A stretch of DNA of 64,000 nucleotides from Algoriphagus sp. (GTDB taxonomy: Bacteria > Bacteroidota > Bacteroidia > Cytophagales > Cyclobacteriaceae). Below the pieces are notes generated by a model. That model was given only the letters and a program-made list of their open reading frames with translations. It did no database searches and was not told the DNA's origin. Made by a program: the position numbers and the translations under genes. Below are positions 8,656 to 16,904 of this stretch, piece after piece. How positions within the stretch are numbered: the stretch's first letter is position 1; every line of letters begins with the position of its first letter. The DNA lies in NCBI RefSeq assembly GCF_013373065.1, contig NZ_JABXIN010000005.1:62001-126000 (forward strand), in the 5' to 3' direction.

Positions 8656-9512
8656 GGATAAGTGATTTGAGACCAGAAGGTCTTTGGAAACTCTTCAATT
8701 TTTTCGAAACCTAGTGGTTCATCTCGTCCTTCATTAGGAATGTAAGCCGTGCCAAATAAATAATCCCAAAGGCTCAACGAAATCCCAAAGTTTACACCAT
8801 GACTCCCTTCTGGCAAATGTTTGGCATGATGCCACAAATGCATGATGGGATTATTCAGGATATATTTAAAAGGTCCGTATGAAAGCTTCACATTGGCGTG
8901 ATTCAAATGGCCAATAGCAATGGTGAAAATATGCAGGATAAAGAAATCATCAAGACCAAAACCAATCATTGCTAGCGGAATGTATTGAATTGATTTATAG
9001 ACAATTGTCTCCATCCAATGATAGCGAAGATGGGCAGCAAAACCCATTTGCTCTACAGAATGGTGAACCTTATGAAACTCCCATAGCCAAGGGACATGAT
9101 GCAATAGTCTATGAGTATTCCATTGAATGAAATCGGCTACCAAAAACATCAATAGAAACTGCGTCCAAGTTGGCCAGGTAGCTACTTCAATAGCCACAAG
9201 GTTAGTAACTCCAAAGAGCCCCAAGAAATCATTGAACGCCTCTACCACCACATTGCTCAAGGAATTGTATACAATCAGCGAAAAGAGGAAGAAGTTAAAA
9301 AACATGTAAAAGGCATCCAGCCAAAAATCCTTTCGGAAAATTGGCTGGTTTTTCCTCCATGGAAATACTATTTCTAGAAGCCAAACCACAAGGGAAAGGC
9401 CTACTAACCAATAGAAGTAATTATGCCAAGAAGGATATAGAATCTCACTTTTTAGATAATTCCAATATCCGTAGTAACCGTCAAGAAAAATTTTAAAATA
9501 CTTTTCCAACAT
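8634..9512 (-). CDS. Sterol desaturase / fatty acid hydroxylase family protein
   Basis: The 292-residue membrane protein has the di-iron histidine boxes of the superfamily: HRLLHH, FHKVHH, and a late HLWHHAKH near the C terminus. Several transmembrane segments fill the N-terminal half. Members oxidise lipids (hydroxylation, desaturation, ether cleavage). The substrate here is unknown. It follows the TauE/SafE gene after 6 bases and overlaps the 84-residue membrane-protein gene, so it belongs to one transcript with a likely sulfur-related exporter. Confidence 0.9.
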   Translation of the reverse strand: MLEKYFKIFLDGYYGYWNYLKSEILYPSWHNYFYWLVGLSLVVWLLEIVFPWRKNQPIFRKDFWLDAFYMFFNFFLFSLIVYNSLSNVVVEAFNDFLGLFGVTNLVAIEVATWPTWTQFLLMFLVADFIQWNTHRLLHHVPWLWEFHKVHHSVEQMGFAAHLRYHWMETIVYKSIQYIPLAMIGFGLDDFFILHIFTIAIGHLNHANVKLSYGPFKYILNNPIMHLWHHAKHLPEGSHGVNFGISLSLWDYLFGTAYIPNEGRDEPLGFEKIEEFPKTFWSQITYPWLRKKK

Positions 9513-9518
9513 TTTGAT

Positions 9519-10328
9519 TTACAAACTCAATAATTCTTTGCCAATGATATAAATTCCCATAATCAATACAAACCAACCAAATCCTTTCTTCAAGGCTTTA
9601 TCATTGATCTTTTTGGACAGGGTACTACCGATGAATATCCCGATAACAGATAGCCCGGTAAATATCAACAGCATTTGCCAGTCGATGGTTTGGTTTCCCA
9701 AATCACCCAAGAATCCGATAAGGGATTTAGCTGCGATGATCAACAAAGATGTTCCTACTGCAAGCTTCATCGGAAGTCGAGCCAATAAAACCAAGGCTGG
9801 GATAATTAAGAATCCTCCTCCTGCACCAACAATTCCGGTAATGACACCTACAACAGATCCTTCCAATGCAATCATTGGAATATTGAATTTTACTTCTCCA
9901 TTTTCTTCTTCCTCTGACCCTTTCTTTTTGCCTTTGATCATCGAGTAAGAAGCTGCCAACATGATAATGGCGAAAAACACCATGATTCCGACATTCTTTG
10001 TTATTTCCATTTCTCCAATTGAAAACAATGGGTCAGGAAGCCAAGGAACTAGAAATTTTCGGGTTAGGAATACCGCAATAAAAGATGGAATAGCAAATAC
10101 AATTGCTGTTTTGTAATCCACCAATCCCTGACGCATGTAATTTCCTGCCCCGACTAAGGAAGTGGTACCAACCACAAATAGTGAATAGGCAGTTGCCAAC
10201 ACCGGATCTATATTTAAAATATATACCAATACAGGTACGGTCAGAATAGATCCACCGCCTCCAATTAGTCCAAGACTAACTCCGATAAGGATAGCAGCTA
10301 AATAACCTAAAATAATTATGATGTCCAT
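9519..10328 (-). CDS. TauE/SafE family sulfite/anion exporter
   Basis: The 269-residue protein has about eight transmembrane segments in two related halves. Each half carries a Gly-rich turn (GVSLGLIGGGGSILTVPVLV near 16-35, and VGVITGIVGAGGGFLIIPAL near 160-180), which is the TauE/SafE signature. The family exports sulfite, sulfoacetate or related anions. Its promoter carries a Crp-like palindrome and it heads the operon with the sterol-desaturase-like gene. Sulfite or thiosulfate release during sulfide detoxification is inferred from neighbours. Confidence 0.9.
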   Translation of the reverse strand: MDIIIILGYLAAILIGVSLGLIGGGGSILTVPVLVYILNIDPVLATAYSLFVVGTTSLVGAGNYMRQGLVDYKTAIVFAIPSFIAVFLTRKFLVPWLPDPLFSIGEMEITKNVGIMVFFAIIMLAASYSMIKGKKKGSEEEENGEVKFNIPMIALEGSVVGVITGIVGAGGGFLIIPALVLLARLPMKLAVGTSLLIIAAKSLIGFLGDLGNQTIDWQMLLIFTGLSVIGIFIGSTLSKKINDKALKKGFGWFVLIMGIYIIGKELLSL

Positions 10329-10354
10329 AGTTCTAGAATTTTCTAATTAAGTAA

Positions 10355-10399
10355 CAAAAGTAAGACACCCCCTACGGCAGCAGCAGTAACAAATGTTAC
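10355..10399 (-). promoter_or_regulatory. tauE promoter with Crp-like palindrome
   Basis: On the minus strand the -7 box TACTTTTG lies at 10362-10355. The perfect palindrome GTAAC-AAAT-GTTAC (10386-10399) is centred 30.5 bases upstream of it, the same spacing as at the rhodanese promoter. A second half-like GTAACAAAAGTAAG overlaps the -7 region (10351-10364). The rest of the 287-base spacer up to 10615 shows nothing else I can name. Confidence 0.5.
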
Positions 10400-10615
10400 A
10401 TTACCTACCCTATCCTTATTTGCCAAATACTGGACAGCTAGAATAAAAATCCAAACACATCAAACTAAAGGAAGGGAATGAATTTTGGCGACTTACATGC
10501 ATCAATTTCCGACATTAGATCATGATAAGCGGGTTGTTTTTATCTCTTTCCAAATTGATTTTTCTCATGTTTCTAGGGATAAATCCTTCTTATCTTAGGT
10601 AAAAAATAAACCGAA

Positions 10616-11416
10616 ATGAGAATTCTGATTCCTTTGGATTTTTCCAATAATTCAAAAAAAGCATTGGAGTATGCCTTGGGTTTGTTTCAAGACACCCAAA
10701 ATTCATTTGTCCTCAGTCATGTCATCGAAATGGTCTATGACTTTGCTTCACAGACGGCTATTGCAATTGATGGCATGCACTCAAGTGCCAAGAAACACTT
10801 AGCCGAGCTTGTCAGGTCCTACGAATCTCCTCATGCAACTTTTGAAACGGAGATATTGGAAGGAACTCCTTCCATCCAGCTAGCACGATTGGCCCTAGAA
10901 AAGAAAGTTGATTTAATAATTATGGGAACCCATGGAATCAGCGGTTTAAAAAAAGTGCTGGTAGGCTCTACGGCAGTCAATGTTCTTAAAGAATCTTCCA
11001 CCCCGGTGATGTTGGTCCCAGAAGAAGCCTCTCTATCCAGTGTTCGAAAGATTACCTTAGGTATAGAACTAGCCAACCATGAAGAACAAATGATTGAAAA
11101 GGTAGCAACCTGGTCGAAACTATGGGATATGGATTTACAGTTGATCCATGTTTCAAAGTCCGACAGTTTTGTCGAAAAACTTTCAATGCTTGGACTGGAA
11201 AAATACCTTCAAGAAAAATTAGGATACCTTCCTAAAATACATTCTCAAACTTCCTCAGATGTGATTCAAGGATTACAGGAATTTTTAAAGAAACATCCTG
11301 ATACCATGCTTGCAATGTGCCATTCTCAGAGAAGCCTTTGGGATCAATTTTTTGCAAAAGGAAAATCATTTGAAATGGCCTATCAGACACATAACCCTCT
11401 TTTGGTGATGCTCTGA
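10616..11416 (+). CDS. Universal stress protein, two UspA-like domains
   Basis: The 266-residue protein has a first UspA domain (1-140) that ends in the ATP-binding loop GTHGISGLKKVLVGS, the G-2x-G-9x-GS pattern. The second half (about 145-266) has the fold pattern but no intact loop, so only the first half is likely to bind ATP. Such proteins help survival under respiratory or nutrient stress. It sits between the TauE operon and the Crp/Fnr gene, convergent with the latter with one base between stops. Confidence 0.88.
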   Translation: MRILIPLDFSNNSKKALEYALGLFQDTQNSFVLSHVIEMVYDFASQTAIAIDGMHSSAKKHLAELVRSYESPHATFETEILEGTPSIQLARLALEKKVDLIIMGTHGISGLKKVLVGSTAVNVLKESSTPVMLVPEEASLSSVRKITLGIELANHEEQMIEKVATWSKLWDMDLQLIHVSKSDSFVEKLSMLGLEKYLQEKLGYLPKIHSQTSSDVIQGLQEFLKKHPDTMLAMCHSQRSLWDQFFAKGKSFEMAYQTHNPLLVML

Positions 11417-11417
11417 A

Positions 11418-12074
11418 TTATTTGCTGATCAACTCTTCAAAATCGTCTCTAATGTAGATCACATTGCGGCCAAGCTCAATCCATTTCTTTTTCTCGAGCT
11501 GCTTCAAAAGTCGTGAAATTACCTCTCTTGAGGTTCCCAACTCATTGGCGATTTCTTGATGGGTGGTATTGAGTTCGTTTGTTTTATGTTGTTTCATTTT
11601 GGTGACGATGTAGCGCATCAAGCGTTCATCCATCCGTTTGAAGGCAACTGCATCAAGTGCCACGAGCATTTCATGAAAGCGGCTTTGGTAGGTTTCGGAC
11701 ACAAAATCTTTCCATTGCTTAAACTCATCAGTCAGTTGTTCATGAAGAGAAACAGGGATTGCGATGATAGTCGTAGGTTCCTCTACTACAGCTTTTATCT
11801 CACTTGGTCTTGCAGCTGAACAACATGTCAAAGAAAGCGCACAGGTTTCACCCGCGTCCAAATAATACAAGAAAAGTTCCTTTCCATCTTCATCCATCCG
11901 CATCACTTTAATTGAGCCTTCCAGAACAATAGGAACCATCTTGACAAATTTCCCTGGCTCCATCAGTACTTTACCAGGCTCCAAATTCATCACCTGTCCT
12001 TTTTCCAAAAGTGTCTCAAGAAGTCTTGGATCTGTAAATTCGGGAAGGTATGTTTTTAATTCTTCTGTAGTCAT
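11418..12074 (-). CDS. Crp/Fnr family transcriptional regulator with Cys-rich effector domain
   Basis: The 218-residue protein has a cyclic-nucleotide-binding-like beta barrel (about 20-135) and a C-terminal winged helix (about 150-212) whose recognition helix reads GTSREVISRLLKQLEKK. The segment that normally forms the phosphate-binding cassette (GELAL...R) is replaced by GETCALSLTCCSAARPSEIK. This puts Cys78, Cys84 and Cys85 at the ligand pocket and removes the cAMP pattern. There is no N-terminal Fnr [4Fe-4S] cysteine set. Divergent from sulfide:quinone oxidoreductase, it is a plausible thiol or persulfide sensor; that is inference. Confidence 0.93.
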   Translation of the reverse strand: MTTEELKTYLPEFTDPRLLETLLEKGQVMNLEPGKVLMEPGKFVKMVPIVLEGSIKVMRMDEDGKELFLYYLDAGETCALSLTCCSAARPSEIKAVVEEPTTIIAIPVSLHEQLTDEFKQWKDFVSETYQSRFHEMLVALDAVAFKRMDERLMRYIVTKMKQHKTNELNTTHQEIANELGTSREVISRLLKQLEKKKWIELGRNVIYIRDDFEELISK

Positions 12075-12133
12075 CTGTAATGCGCTAATAGAGTAAGTAT
12101 AGTGTTCAGTTTAGAAAAAAGATGTTCTGGTAA

Positions 12134-12192
12134 CAAAAATATAATTCTAGATCAAATTTAGGCCATTTTTCCTAATGTGATAAAAATCACAT
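12134..12192 (-). promoter_or_regulatory. crp-like gene promoter with Crp-like site 1
   Basis: On the minus strand the -7 box TATTTTTG is at 12141-12134. The palindrome ATGTGA-N6-TCACAT (12175-12192) matches the Crp/Fnr consensus GTGA-N6-TCAC. It is centred 42.5 bases upstream of the -7 box, 12 bases (about one DNA turn) farther than at the other cluster promoters. This fits autoregulation. Confidence 0.55.
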
Positions 12193-12264
12193 AAGACCTA
12201 AGGTTCCAGAAATCAGTAACATCCCTTTAGTTTTTTCACAAATTAGATGAAATCATTCAATAAG

Positions 12265-12308
12265 GTGACGAATGTCACTAAATTAAGTGGAGGATATTTA
12301 TACCTTTT
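12265..12308 (+). promoter_or_regulatory. sqr promoter with Crp-like site 2
   Basis: The palindrome GTGAC-GAAT-GTCAC (12265-12278), which also reads GTGA-N6-TCAC, is centred 29.5 bases before a -7-like box TACCTTTT (12301-12308). The sqr start codon follows at 12332. The spacing matches class II activation. Confidence 0.55.
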
Positions 12309-12331
12309 CTTTATCAAAATAACCTTTTGCT

Positions 12332-13591
12332 ATGAAACATTATCAGATTGTAATCATCGGTGGAGGTACCGCCGGTATCACAGTGGCAGCCCAACTTAAA
12401 CTAAAAGATAAAAATCTTCAGATTGCCCTAATTGAACCTTCCGACAAGCATTATTATCAACCTGCATGGACTTTGGTAGGAGCTGGAACATTTGATTTTA
12501 AAGACACCGAACGAAATGAAGGGGATTATATTCCCAAAGGTGTTGAATGGATTAAAGACAAAGCAACTGGAATTGATCCTCATAAAAACCAGGTTGATAC
12601 AGCTTCATCTGGAAAAGTGAAATATGATTATTTGATTGTGGCACCCGGCTTGGTGATGGCTCCTGAATTAATTCCTGGATTAAAAGAAGCCATGGACAAA
12701 GGGGTAGTTTGCTCCAATTACACAGATCCTGAGCATACATGGGAAGTTCTTAAAAATTTCAAAGGCGGAAATGCGATTTTCACCCAACCAACCACGCCAA
12801 TTAAATGTGGAGGTGCACCTCAGAAAATTATGTATTTGGCCGAAGACTATTTCCGCAAGCACGGGATTAGAGACAAAGTTAATGTTGCATTCTATACTCC
12901 TGGAACCATTATTTTCGGTGTTCCGGATTTTGCAAAAACATTAAATAAAATCATCCACGATCGTAATATCCACTTCAAGCCATTTATGGCTCCCGTACGA
13001 ATCGATGCGAAAAATCAGGACATCTATTTTAAATATATCAAGCCCGAGGAGGAATATTCCATTCCTGAAAACAATCCAATGGGTGAAGAATTAGATGATT
13101 CAAAAGAAATCAAAGTTCATTTCGATATGTTGCATTTGGCACCCCCTCAGGCGGCGCCTAAATTCATCCAAGAGTCTGAAATTTCCATTCAGGAAGGCCC
13201 TGGAAAAGGCTGGGTAGATGTAGACATCCACTCATTACAACACTCTCGTTTTCCAAATATTTTCGCATTAGGTGACGTTGCACATTTACCAACTGCGAAA
13301 ACCGGAGCAGCCATCCGTAAACAGGCCCCTGTTGTTGTAGAAAACCTTTTGGGATTAATCAAGTCCAAAGAAGTTGGGCATGCATCCTATTCAGGATACT
13401 CTTCCTGTCCATTGGTAACCAGATATGGAAAAATGGTTTTGGCAGAATTTAAATATGACAATGTGAGAGACTCCGATCCAATGATTTCAAAATTTGTGGA
13501 TACTTCTAAGGAGCAATACAGTATGTGGCTGTTGAAAAAATACGGTCTACCGTTCATGTATTGGAATCTCATGCTTCGAGGAAAGGCCTAA
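12332..13591 (+). CDS. sqr: Sulfide:quinone oxidoreductase (FAD-dependent)
   Basis: The 419-residue protein opens with the FAD-binding loop IIGGGTAGITVA and has a second dinucleotide motif FALGDVA near residue 312. Cys159 in PIKCGGAPQK and Cys359 in GYSSCPLVT match the conserved redox cysteines of SQRs related to the mitochondrial type. Cys127 is a further candidate. The enzyme oxidises sulfide to a persulfide and passes electrons to the quinone pool at the inner membrane. A rhodanese and a sulfur-anion exporter in the same cluster would process the product. An intrinsic terminator follows. Confidence 0.9.
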   Translation: MKHYQIVIIGGGTAGITVAAQLKLKDKNLQIALIEPSDKHYYQPAWTLVGAGTFDFKDTERNEGDYIPKGVEWIKDKATGIDPHKNQVDTASSGKVKYDYLIVAPGLVMAPELIPGLKEAMDKGVVCSNYTDPEHTWEVLKNFKGGNAIFTQPTTPIKCGGAPQKIMYLAEDYFRKHGIRDKVNVAFYTPGTIIFGVPDFAKTLNKIIHDRNIHFKPFMAPVRIDAKNQDIYFKYIKPEEEYSIPENNPMGEELDDSKEIKVHFDMLHLAPPQAAPKFIQESEISIQEGPGKGWVDVDIHSLQHSRFPNIFALGDVAHLPTAKTGAAIRKQAPVVVENLLGLIKSKEVGHASYSGYSSCPLVTRYGKMVLAEFKYDNVRDSDPMISKFVDTSKEQYSMWLLKKYGLPFMYWNLMLRGKA

Positions 13592-13615
13592 GGCAACACC
13601 CGAAAGAACGAAAGG

Positions 13616-13644
13616 AAAAGCCCGAATAAATTCGGGCTTTTTTT
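13616..13644 (+). terminator. Intrinsic terminator after sqr
   Basis: The stem AGCCCGAA (13619-13626) / TTCGGGCT (13631-13638) with loop TAAA is followed by seven T residues, 25 bases after the sqr stop. Confidence 0.9.
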
Positions 13645-13698
13645 ATAACCAAAACATTATTTTTAAGTTTAATCGATTGTAAACCAATACCATATACA

Positions 13699-14285
13699 GT
13701 GAAGAAGATTCTTCTAACCACTTCGCTTTTTTTGATCTTGGCACTTTTACCTATGGCATGCAGTGATTTCTGTGGAAATCCCTGTTGCTGTGGTCCTGTA
13801 TTCGAAGTAAATGATTTTCGAATCCAATCATTTGAAACCATTTCCCTAACAACTTAAGGGCAGCAGGTAAGCCCAAACACCACACTTCCTTATATTTTCA
13901 TTACCAAGTCATTTCGCATAAAAGATATTGTAACCCTCACGGAGCGAACTCCTAGTTCAATTGCTCCTTTTGGTACAGCATACGCATGTAGCCCTCCTTC
14001 TCCCCAATCAAAGAAGTAGAACTAGGAAATGGAGAAATATTAAAAGTCGGTCAGGATCTGAGTGATTACTTTGAGATTAATCGATTTTTTACTGAACAAA
14101 CCAGACCTATTCCTGAATTTTTTGAAACTCCACTCCCCTTATTTTTGGAAGACTTATTCAAATTGGTTTGGATTAAGGATCCCGGCAAGGAAGTTTAGCT
14201 TCAATTTAGCATTCGAATTCTCATGGAAAATGGTCTAGATTTCAACCTTTCCAATGAAATCTAGAGTATTCGCTCCGCAAACTGA
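13699..14285 (+). pseudogene. Decayed Cys-rich lipoprotein gene
   Basis: The GTG-initiated frame encodes a lipoprotein signal (KKILLTTSLFLILALLPMAC) and a Cys-rich start (CSDFCGNPCCCGP), but it stops with TAA at 13855. The same frame continues as protein-like sequence for about 50 codons (GQQVSPNTTLPYIFITKSF...). Near 14000 the coding potential moves to another frame (IKEVELGNGEILKVGQDLSD...), which is again cut by TAG at 14196, followed by FSIRILMENGLDF and TAG at 14262. One frameshift and at least two or three in-frame stops therefore interrupt one ancestral reading frame of roughly 190 codons. I do not recognise the family with certainty. Confidence 0.75.
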
Positions 14286-14338
14286 TTTAAATCACCAAAA
14301 ATCTTTCGAATTTTTACTTAGATTCATTCCAAATAGTA

Positions 14339-14346
14339 TATTTTTG
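14339..14346 (+). promoter_or_regulatory. Predicted -7 element for feoAB
   Basis: TATTTTTG fits the Bacteroidota TAnnTTTG -7 box, 28 bases before the feoA start. The expected -33 position has only TTTTTA. No Fur-box-like palindrome was recognised. Confidence 0.45.
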
Positions 14347-14374
14347 CACCACAAAGGAGATAGCCAAATTCTTC

Positions 14375-14599
14375 ATGACAGCTGACCAACTATCCATTTC
14401 TGATTCGGCCACTATCGAATTACTTCAAGATTCTCCCTTGAAAGTGAATTTGATGGAATTAGGTTTTCTTCCTGGAAAGAAAATTACATTAAAGCACATA
14501 GCCCCTGCCAATGGCCCAATGGCTTTCCGACTTGATGAAACCCTACTTGCTTTAAGAAAAGAAGAAGCAGCGGTAATTCAGGTCAAAATCATTCAATAA
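14375..14599 (+). CDS. feoA: Ferrous iron transport protein A
   Basis: The 74-residue protein is one SH3-like FeoA domain, with LMELGFLPGKKITLKHIAP and MAFRLDETLLALRKEEA as recognisable family segments. FeoA is a small cytoplasmic partner of FeoB in Fe(II) uptake. It lies 3 bases before feoB, so the two are co-transcribed. Confidence 0.92.
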   Translation: MTADQLSISDSATIELLQDSPLKVNLMELGFLPGKKITLKHIAPANGPMAFRLDETLLALRKEEAAVIQVKIIQ

Positions 14600-14602
14600 T
14601 TC

Positions 14603-16738
14603 ATGGCTGAACCACTCGCTTCTACCTTGACAAAGACTCTGAAAATCGCCCTTATTGGCAATCCGAACGTTGGAAAAACGACTATTTTCAACTCCCTGAC
14701 CGGATTGAATCAAAAAATCGGGAATTATCCTGGGGTCACAGTAGATAAGAAAAAAGGAGTGATGGTTTATCAGGGTGCTTCCTATGAAATAATCGATCTT
14801 CCCGGTACCTATTCCCTATATCCAAATTCAGAAGATGAGGTCATCGTTCATAGGGTATTAAACCAATTAAGCGAAATCGAAAAGCCTGATTTTGTCTTGA
14901 TGGTAATTGATTCGGTTCAGCTTTCAAGAGGTTTATTTTTAGCCACCCAATTAATCGATTTGGGCTTGAACCTCGCAGTGGTTTTGAACATGTCTGATTT
15001 GGCAGAGAAAAGCCAGTTAGAAATCAAAACCTTTGAATTATTCAAAAAAATTGGAGTTCCTATACTTCAAACAGACGCAAGGCACCAAAAAGGGATTGAA
15101 CAGATCCGAGAGTTGATTCATCAACAGAATTTCTCAAATCCAGGCCCATTTATTGACACCGGAGAGTTTTTAGATGTAAGCGAGCTTAACGATGTCCGAG
15201 AATTTTTCAAAATCGATAACGATTACCGGGCCTACCAGATACTTCGCTTTGGATTAAAGGACAAAGGGATTTCTGAAAACAAAAGATCTTGGATTCAAAA
15301 CAAGCTTAAAGCCATAAAAATCGATCTTGAGGCGGCACAGCTGGAAGAAACGAAAATTCGATATCGGAAAATCAGCGAAATCATTCAGCAGGTTTTATCA
15401 AAAAAAAGCAAGGTTGAAAAAGAGGAATCTAAATTAGACAAGGTTCTTCTTCATCCATTTTTTGGCTATGCAATATTCATCGGAATCCTTCTTTTGATTT
15501 TCCAGGCAATCTTTGCCTGGGCATCTGTTCCCATGGATCTGATCGATGGGTTTTTCGCCAATATAAGTTCCTGGTTAACAGATGCTCTACCTGAAGGACC
15601 TCTAGCTGACTTATTGGCTGAGGGTGTTATTCCTGGGATTGGAGGCGTGGTGATTTTTATTCCTCAGATCGCTTTGCTTTTTGGGTTTCTCGCCATTCTG
15701 GAGGACACGGGCTACATGTCCAGGGTAGTTTTTCTGATGGACCGGTGGATGAGGCCATTTGGTCTACATGGAAAAAGTATAGTGCCCTTAGTTTCTGGGG
15801 TTGCATGCGCGATTCCTGGTGTGATGGCCGCTCGAAACATCGGAAACTGGAAAGAAAAAATTATCACCATCATGGTAACCCCATTGATGAGTTGCTCGGC
15901 AAGATTACCTGTTTACATCATCCTGATTGGCTTGGTAGTTCCTGATGAATTCCTATTTGGTTTTATCAATCTTCAGGCCTTGGCCCTCTTGGGTTTGTAT
16001 TTGCTAGGAATTGTAGGCGTTCTAGTCACGGCTTTTGTTTTAAAATCAATATTAAAAACCGAAGAAAAATCATTCTTAATGGTAGAACTTCCTACTTACC
16101 GTACGCCAAGATGGAAAGATGTTCTGTTGACGATGTATAACAAATCCTTGACTTTCATCACTGAAGCAGGAAAGGTTATTTTAGCCATTTCGGTTATCCT
16201 TTGGATTCTTGGTTCCTATGGACCTCCATCAACCATGGATTCCATCCGTCAAGAGCGGGATCTAAAGATTGCTAATGCAAGCAGTCAAGAAGAAATCGAG
16301 ACCATAGAAACTGAAGCCTCCTCTGCCCTATTAGAAAATTCCTTTATAGGAATCATGGGTAGAGCAATAGAACCGGCTATTCGTCCCCTAGGATACGATT
16401 GGAAAATTGGAATTGCTTTGATAACATCCTTTGCCGCGAGAGAAGTATTTGTCTCTACTATGGCTACCATCTACAGTATAGGAGGTGATCCGGAGGATGA
16501 TGCAACTATTCGCGAAACTTTAAATAGACAGATCAACCCGAATACAGGTGATAAGGTATTCAACAAAGCGACAGCCTTTTCCTTGATGGTGTTTTATGTT
16601 TTCGCGATGCAATGTATGAGTACCTTGGCGGTGGTTTATCGAGAAACGAAGGGTTGGAAATGGCCAATTATTCAAACTGTGTACATGACCTCCTTGGCTT
16701 ATATTGCAGCCCTCATCACTTACCAAATCTTCTCTTGA
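14603..16738 (+). CDS. feoB: Ferrous iron transporter B
   Basis: The 711-residue protein has an N-terminal G domain with G1 GNPNVGKTT, the PGTYSL switch region and a LNMSD-type G4 motif, then a helical spacer to about residue 270. The membrane domain has two Gate repeats (around 330-460 and 500-700) with the family signatures GYMSRV and SCSARLPVY. It imports Fe(II) across the inner membrane. FeoA precedes it by 3 bases and a small Cys-rich partner follows after one base. Confidence 0.96.
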   Translation: MAEPLASTLTKTLKIALIGNPNVGKTTIFNSLTGLNQKIGNYPGVTVDKKKGVMVYQGASYEIIDLPGTYSLYPNSEDEVIVHRVLNQLSEIEKPDFVLMVIDSVQLSRGLFLATQLIDLGLNLAVVLNMSDLAEKSQLEIKTFELFKKIGVPILQTDARHQKGIEQIRELIHQQNFSNPGPFIDTGEFLDVSELNDVREFFKIDNDYRAYQILRFGLKDKGISENKRSWIQNKLKAIKIDLEAAQLEETKIRYRKISEIIQQVLSKKSKVEKEESKLDKVLLHPFFGYAIFIGILLLIFQAIFAWASVPMDLIDGFFANISSWLTDALPEGPLADLLAEGVIPGIGGVVIFIPQIALLFGFLAILEDTGYMSRVVFLMDRWMRPFGLHGKSIVPLVSGVACAIPGVMAARNIGNWKEKIITIMVTPLMSCSARLPVYIILIGLVVPDEFLFGFINLQALALLGLYLLGIVGVLVTAFVLKSILKTEEKSFLMVELPTYRTPRWKDVLLTMYNKSLTFITEAGKVILAISVILWILGSYGPPSTMDSIRQERDLKIANASSQEEIETIETEASSALLENSFIGIMGRAIEPAIRPLGYDWKIGIALITSFAAREVFVSTMATIYSIGGDPEDDATIRETLNRQINPNTGDKVFNKATAFSLMVFYVFAMQCMSTLAVVYRETKGWKWPIIQTVYMTSLAYIAALITYQIFS

Positions 16739-16739
16739 T

Positions 16740-16856
16740 ATGTGGCAAGAAATCATCATAGCGCTAATTGGACTTGGAGCATTGGTTTATTTATGGAAGC
16801 ATTTTTTCGGAAAACCAAGCAAAAAGCCGGGCTGTGAAAAGTGCGCAGGTTATTGA
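16740..16856 (+). CDS. FeoB-associated Cys-rich membrane protein
   Basis: This 38-residue gene begins one base after the feoB stop (TGATATG). A single N-terminal hydrophobic helix (IIIALIGLGALVYLW) is followed by basic residues and the C-terminal CEKC pair. This is the pattern of the small FeoB-associated Cys-rich family, thought to assist FeoB at the membrane, possibly by binding iron. Position and motif agree. Confidence 0.8.
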   Translation: MWQEIIIALIGLGALVYLWKHFFGKPSKKPGCEKCAGY

Positions 16857-16904
16857 ACTTTCACATTTCATGAGCTTTTCCTGATTTTTTGATATTTTCA
16901 GCCC

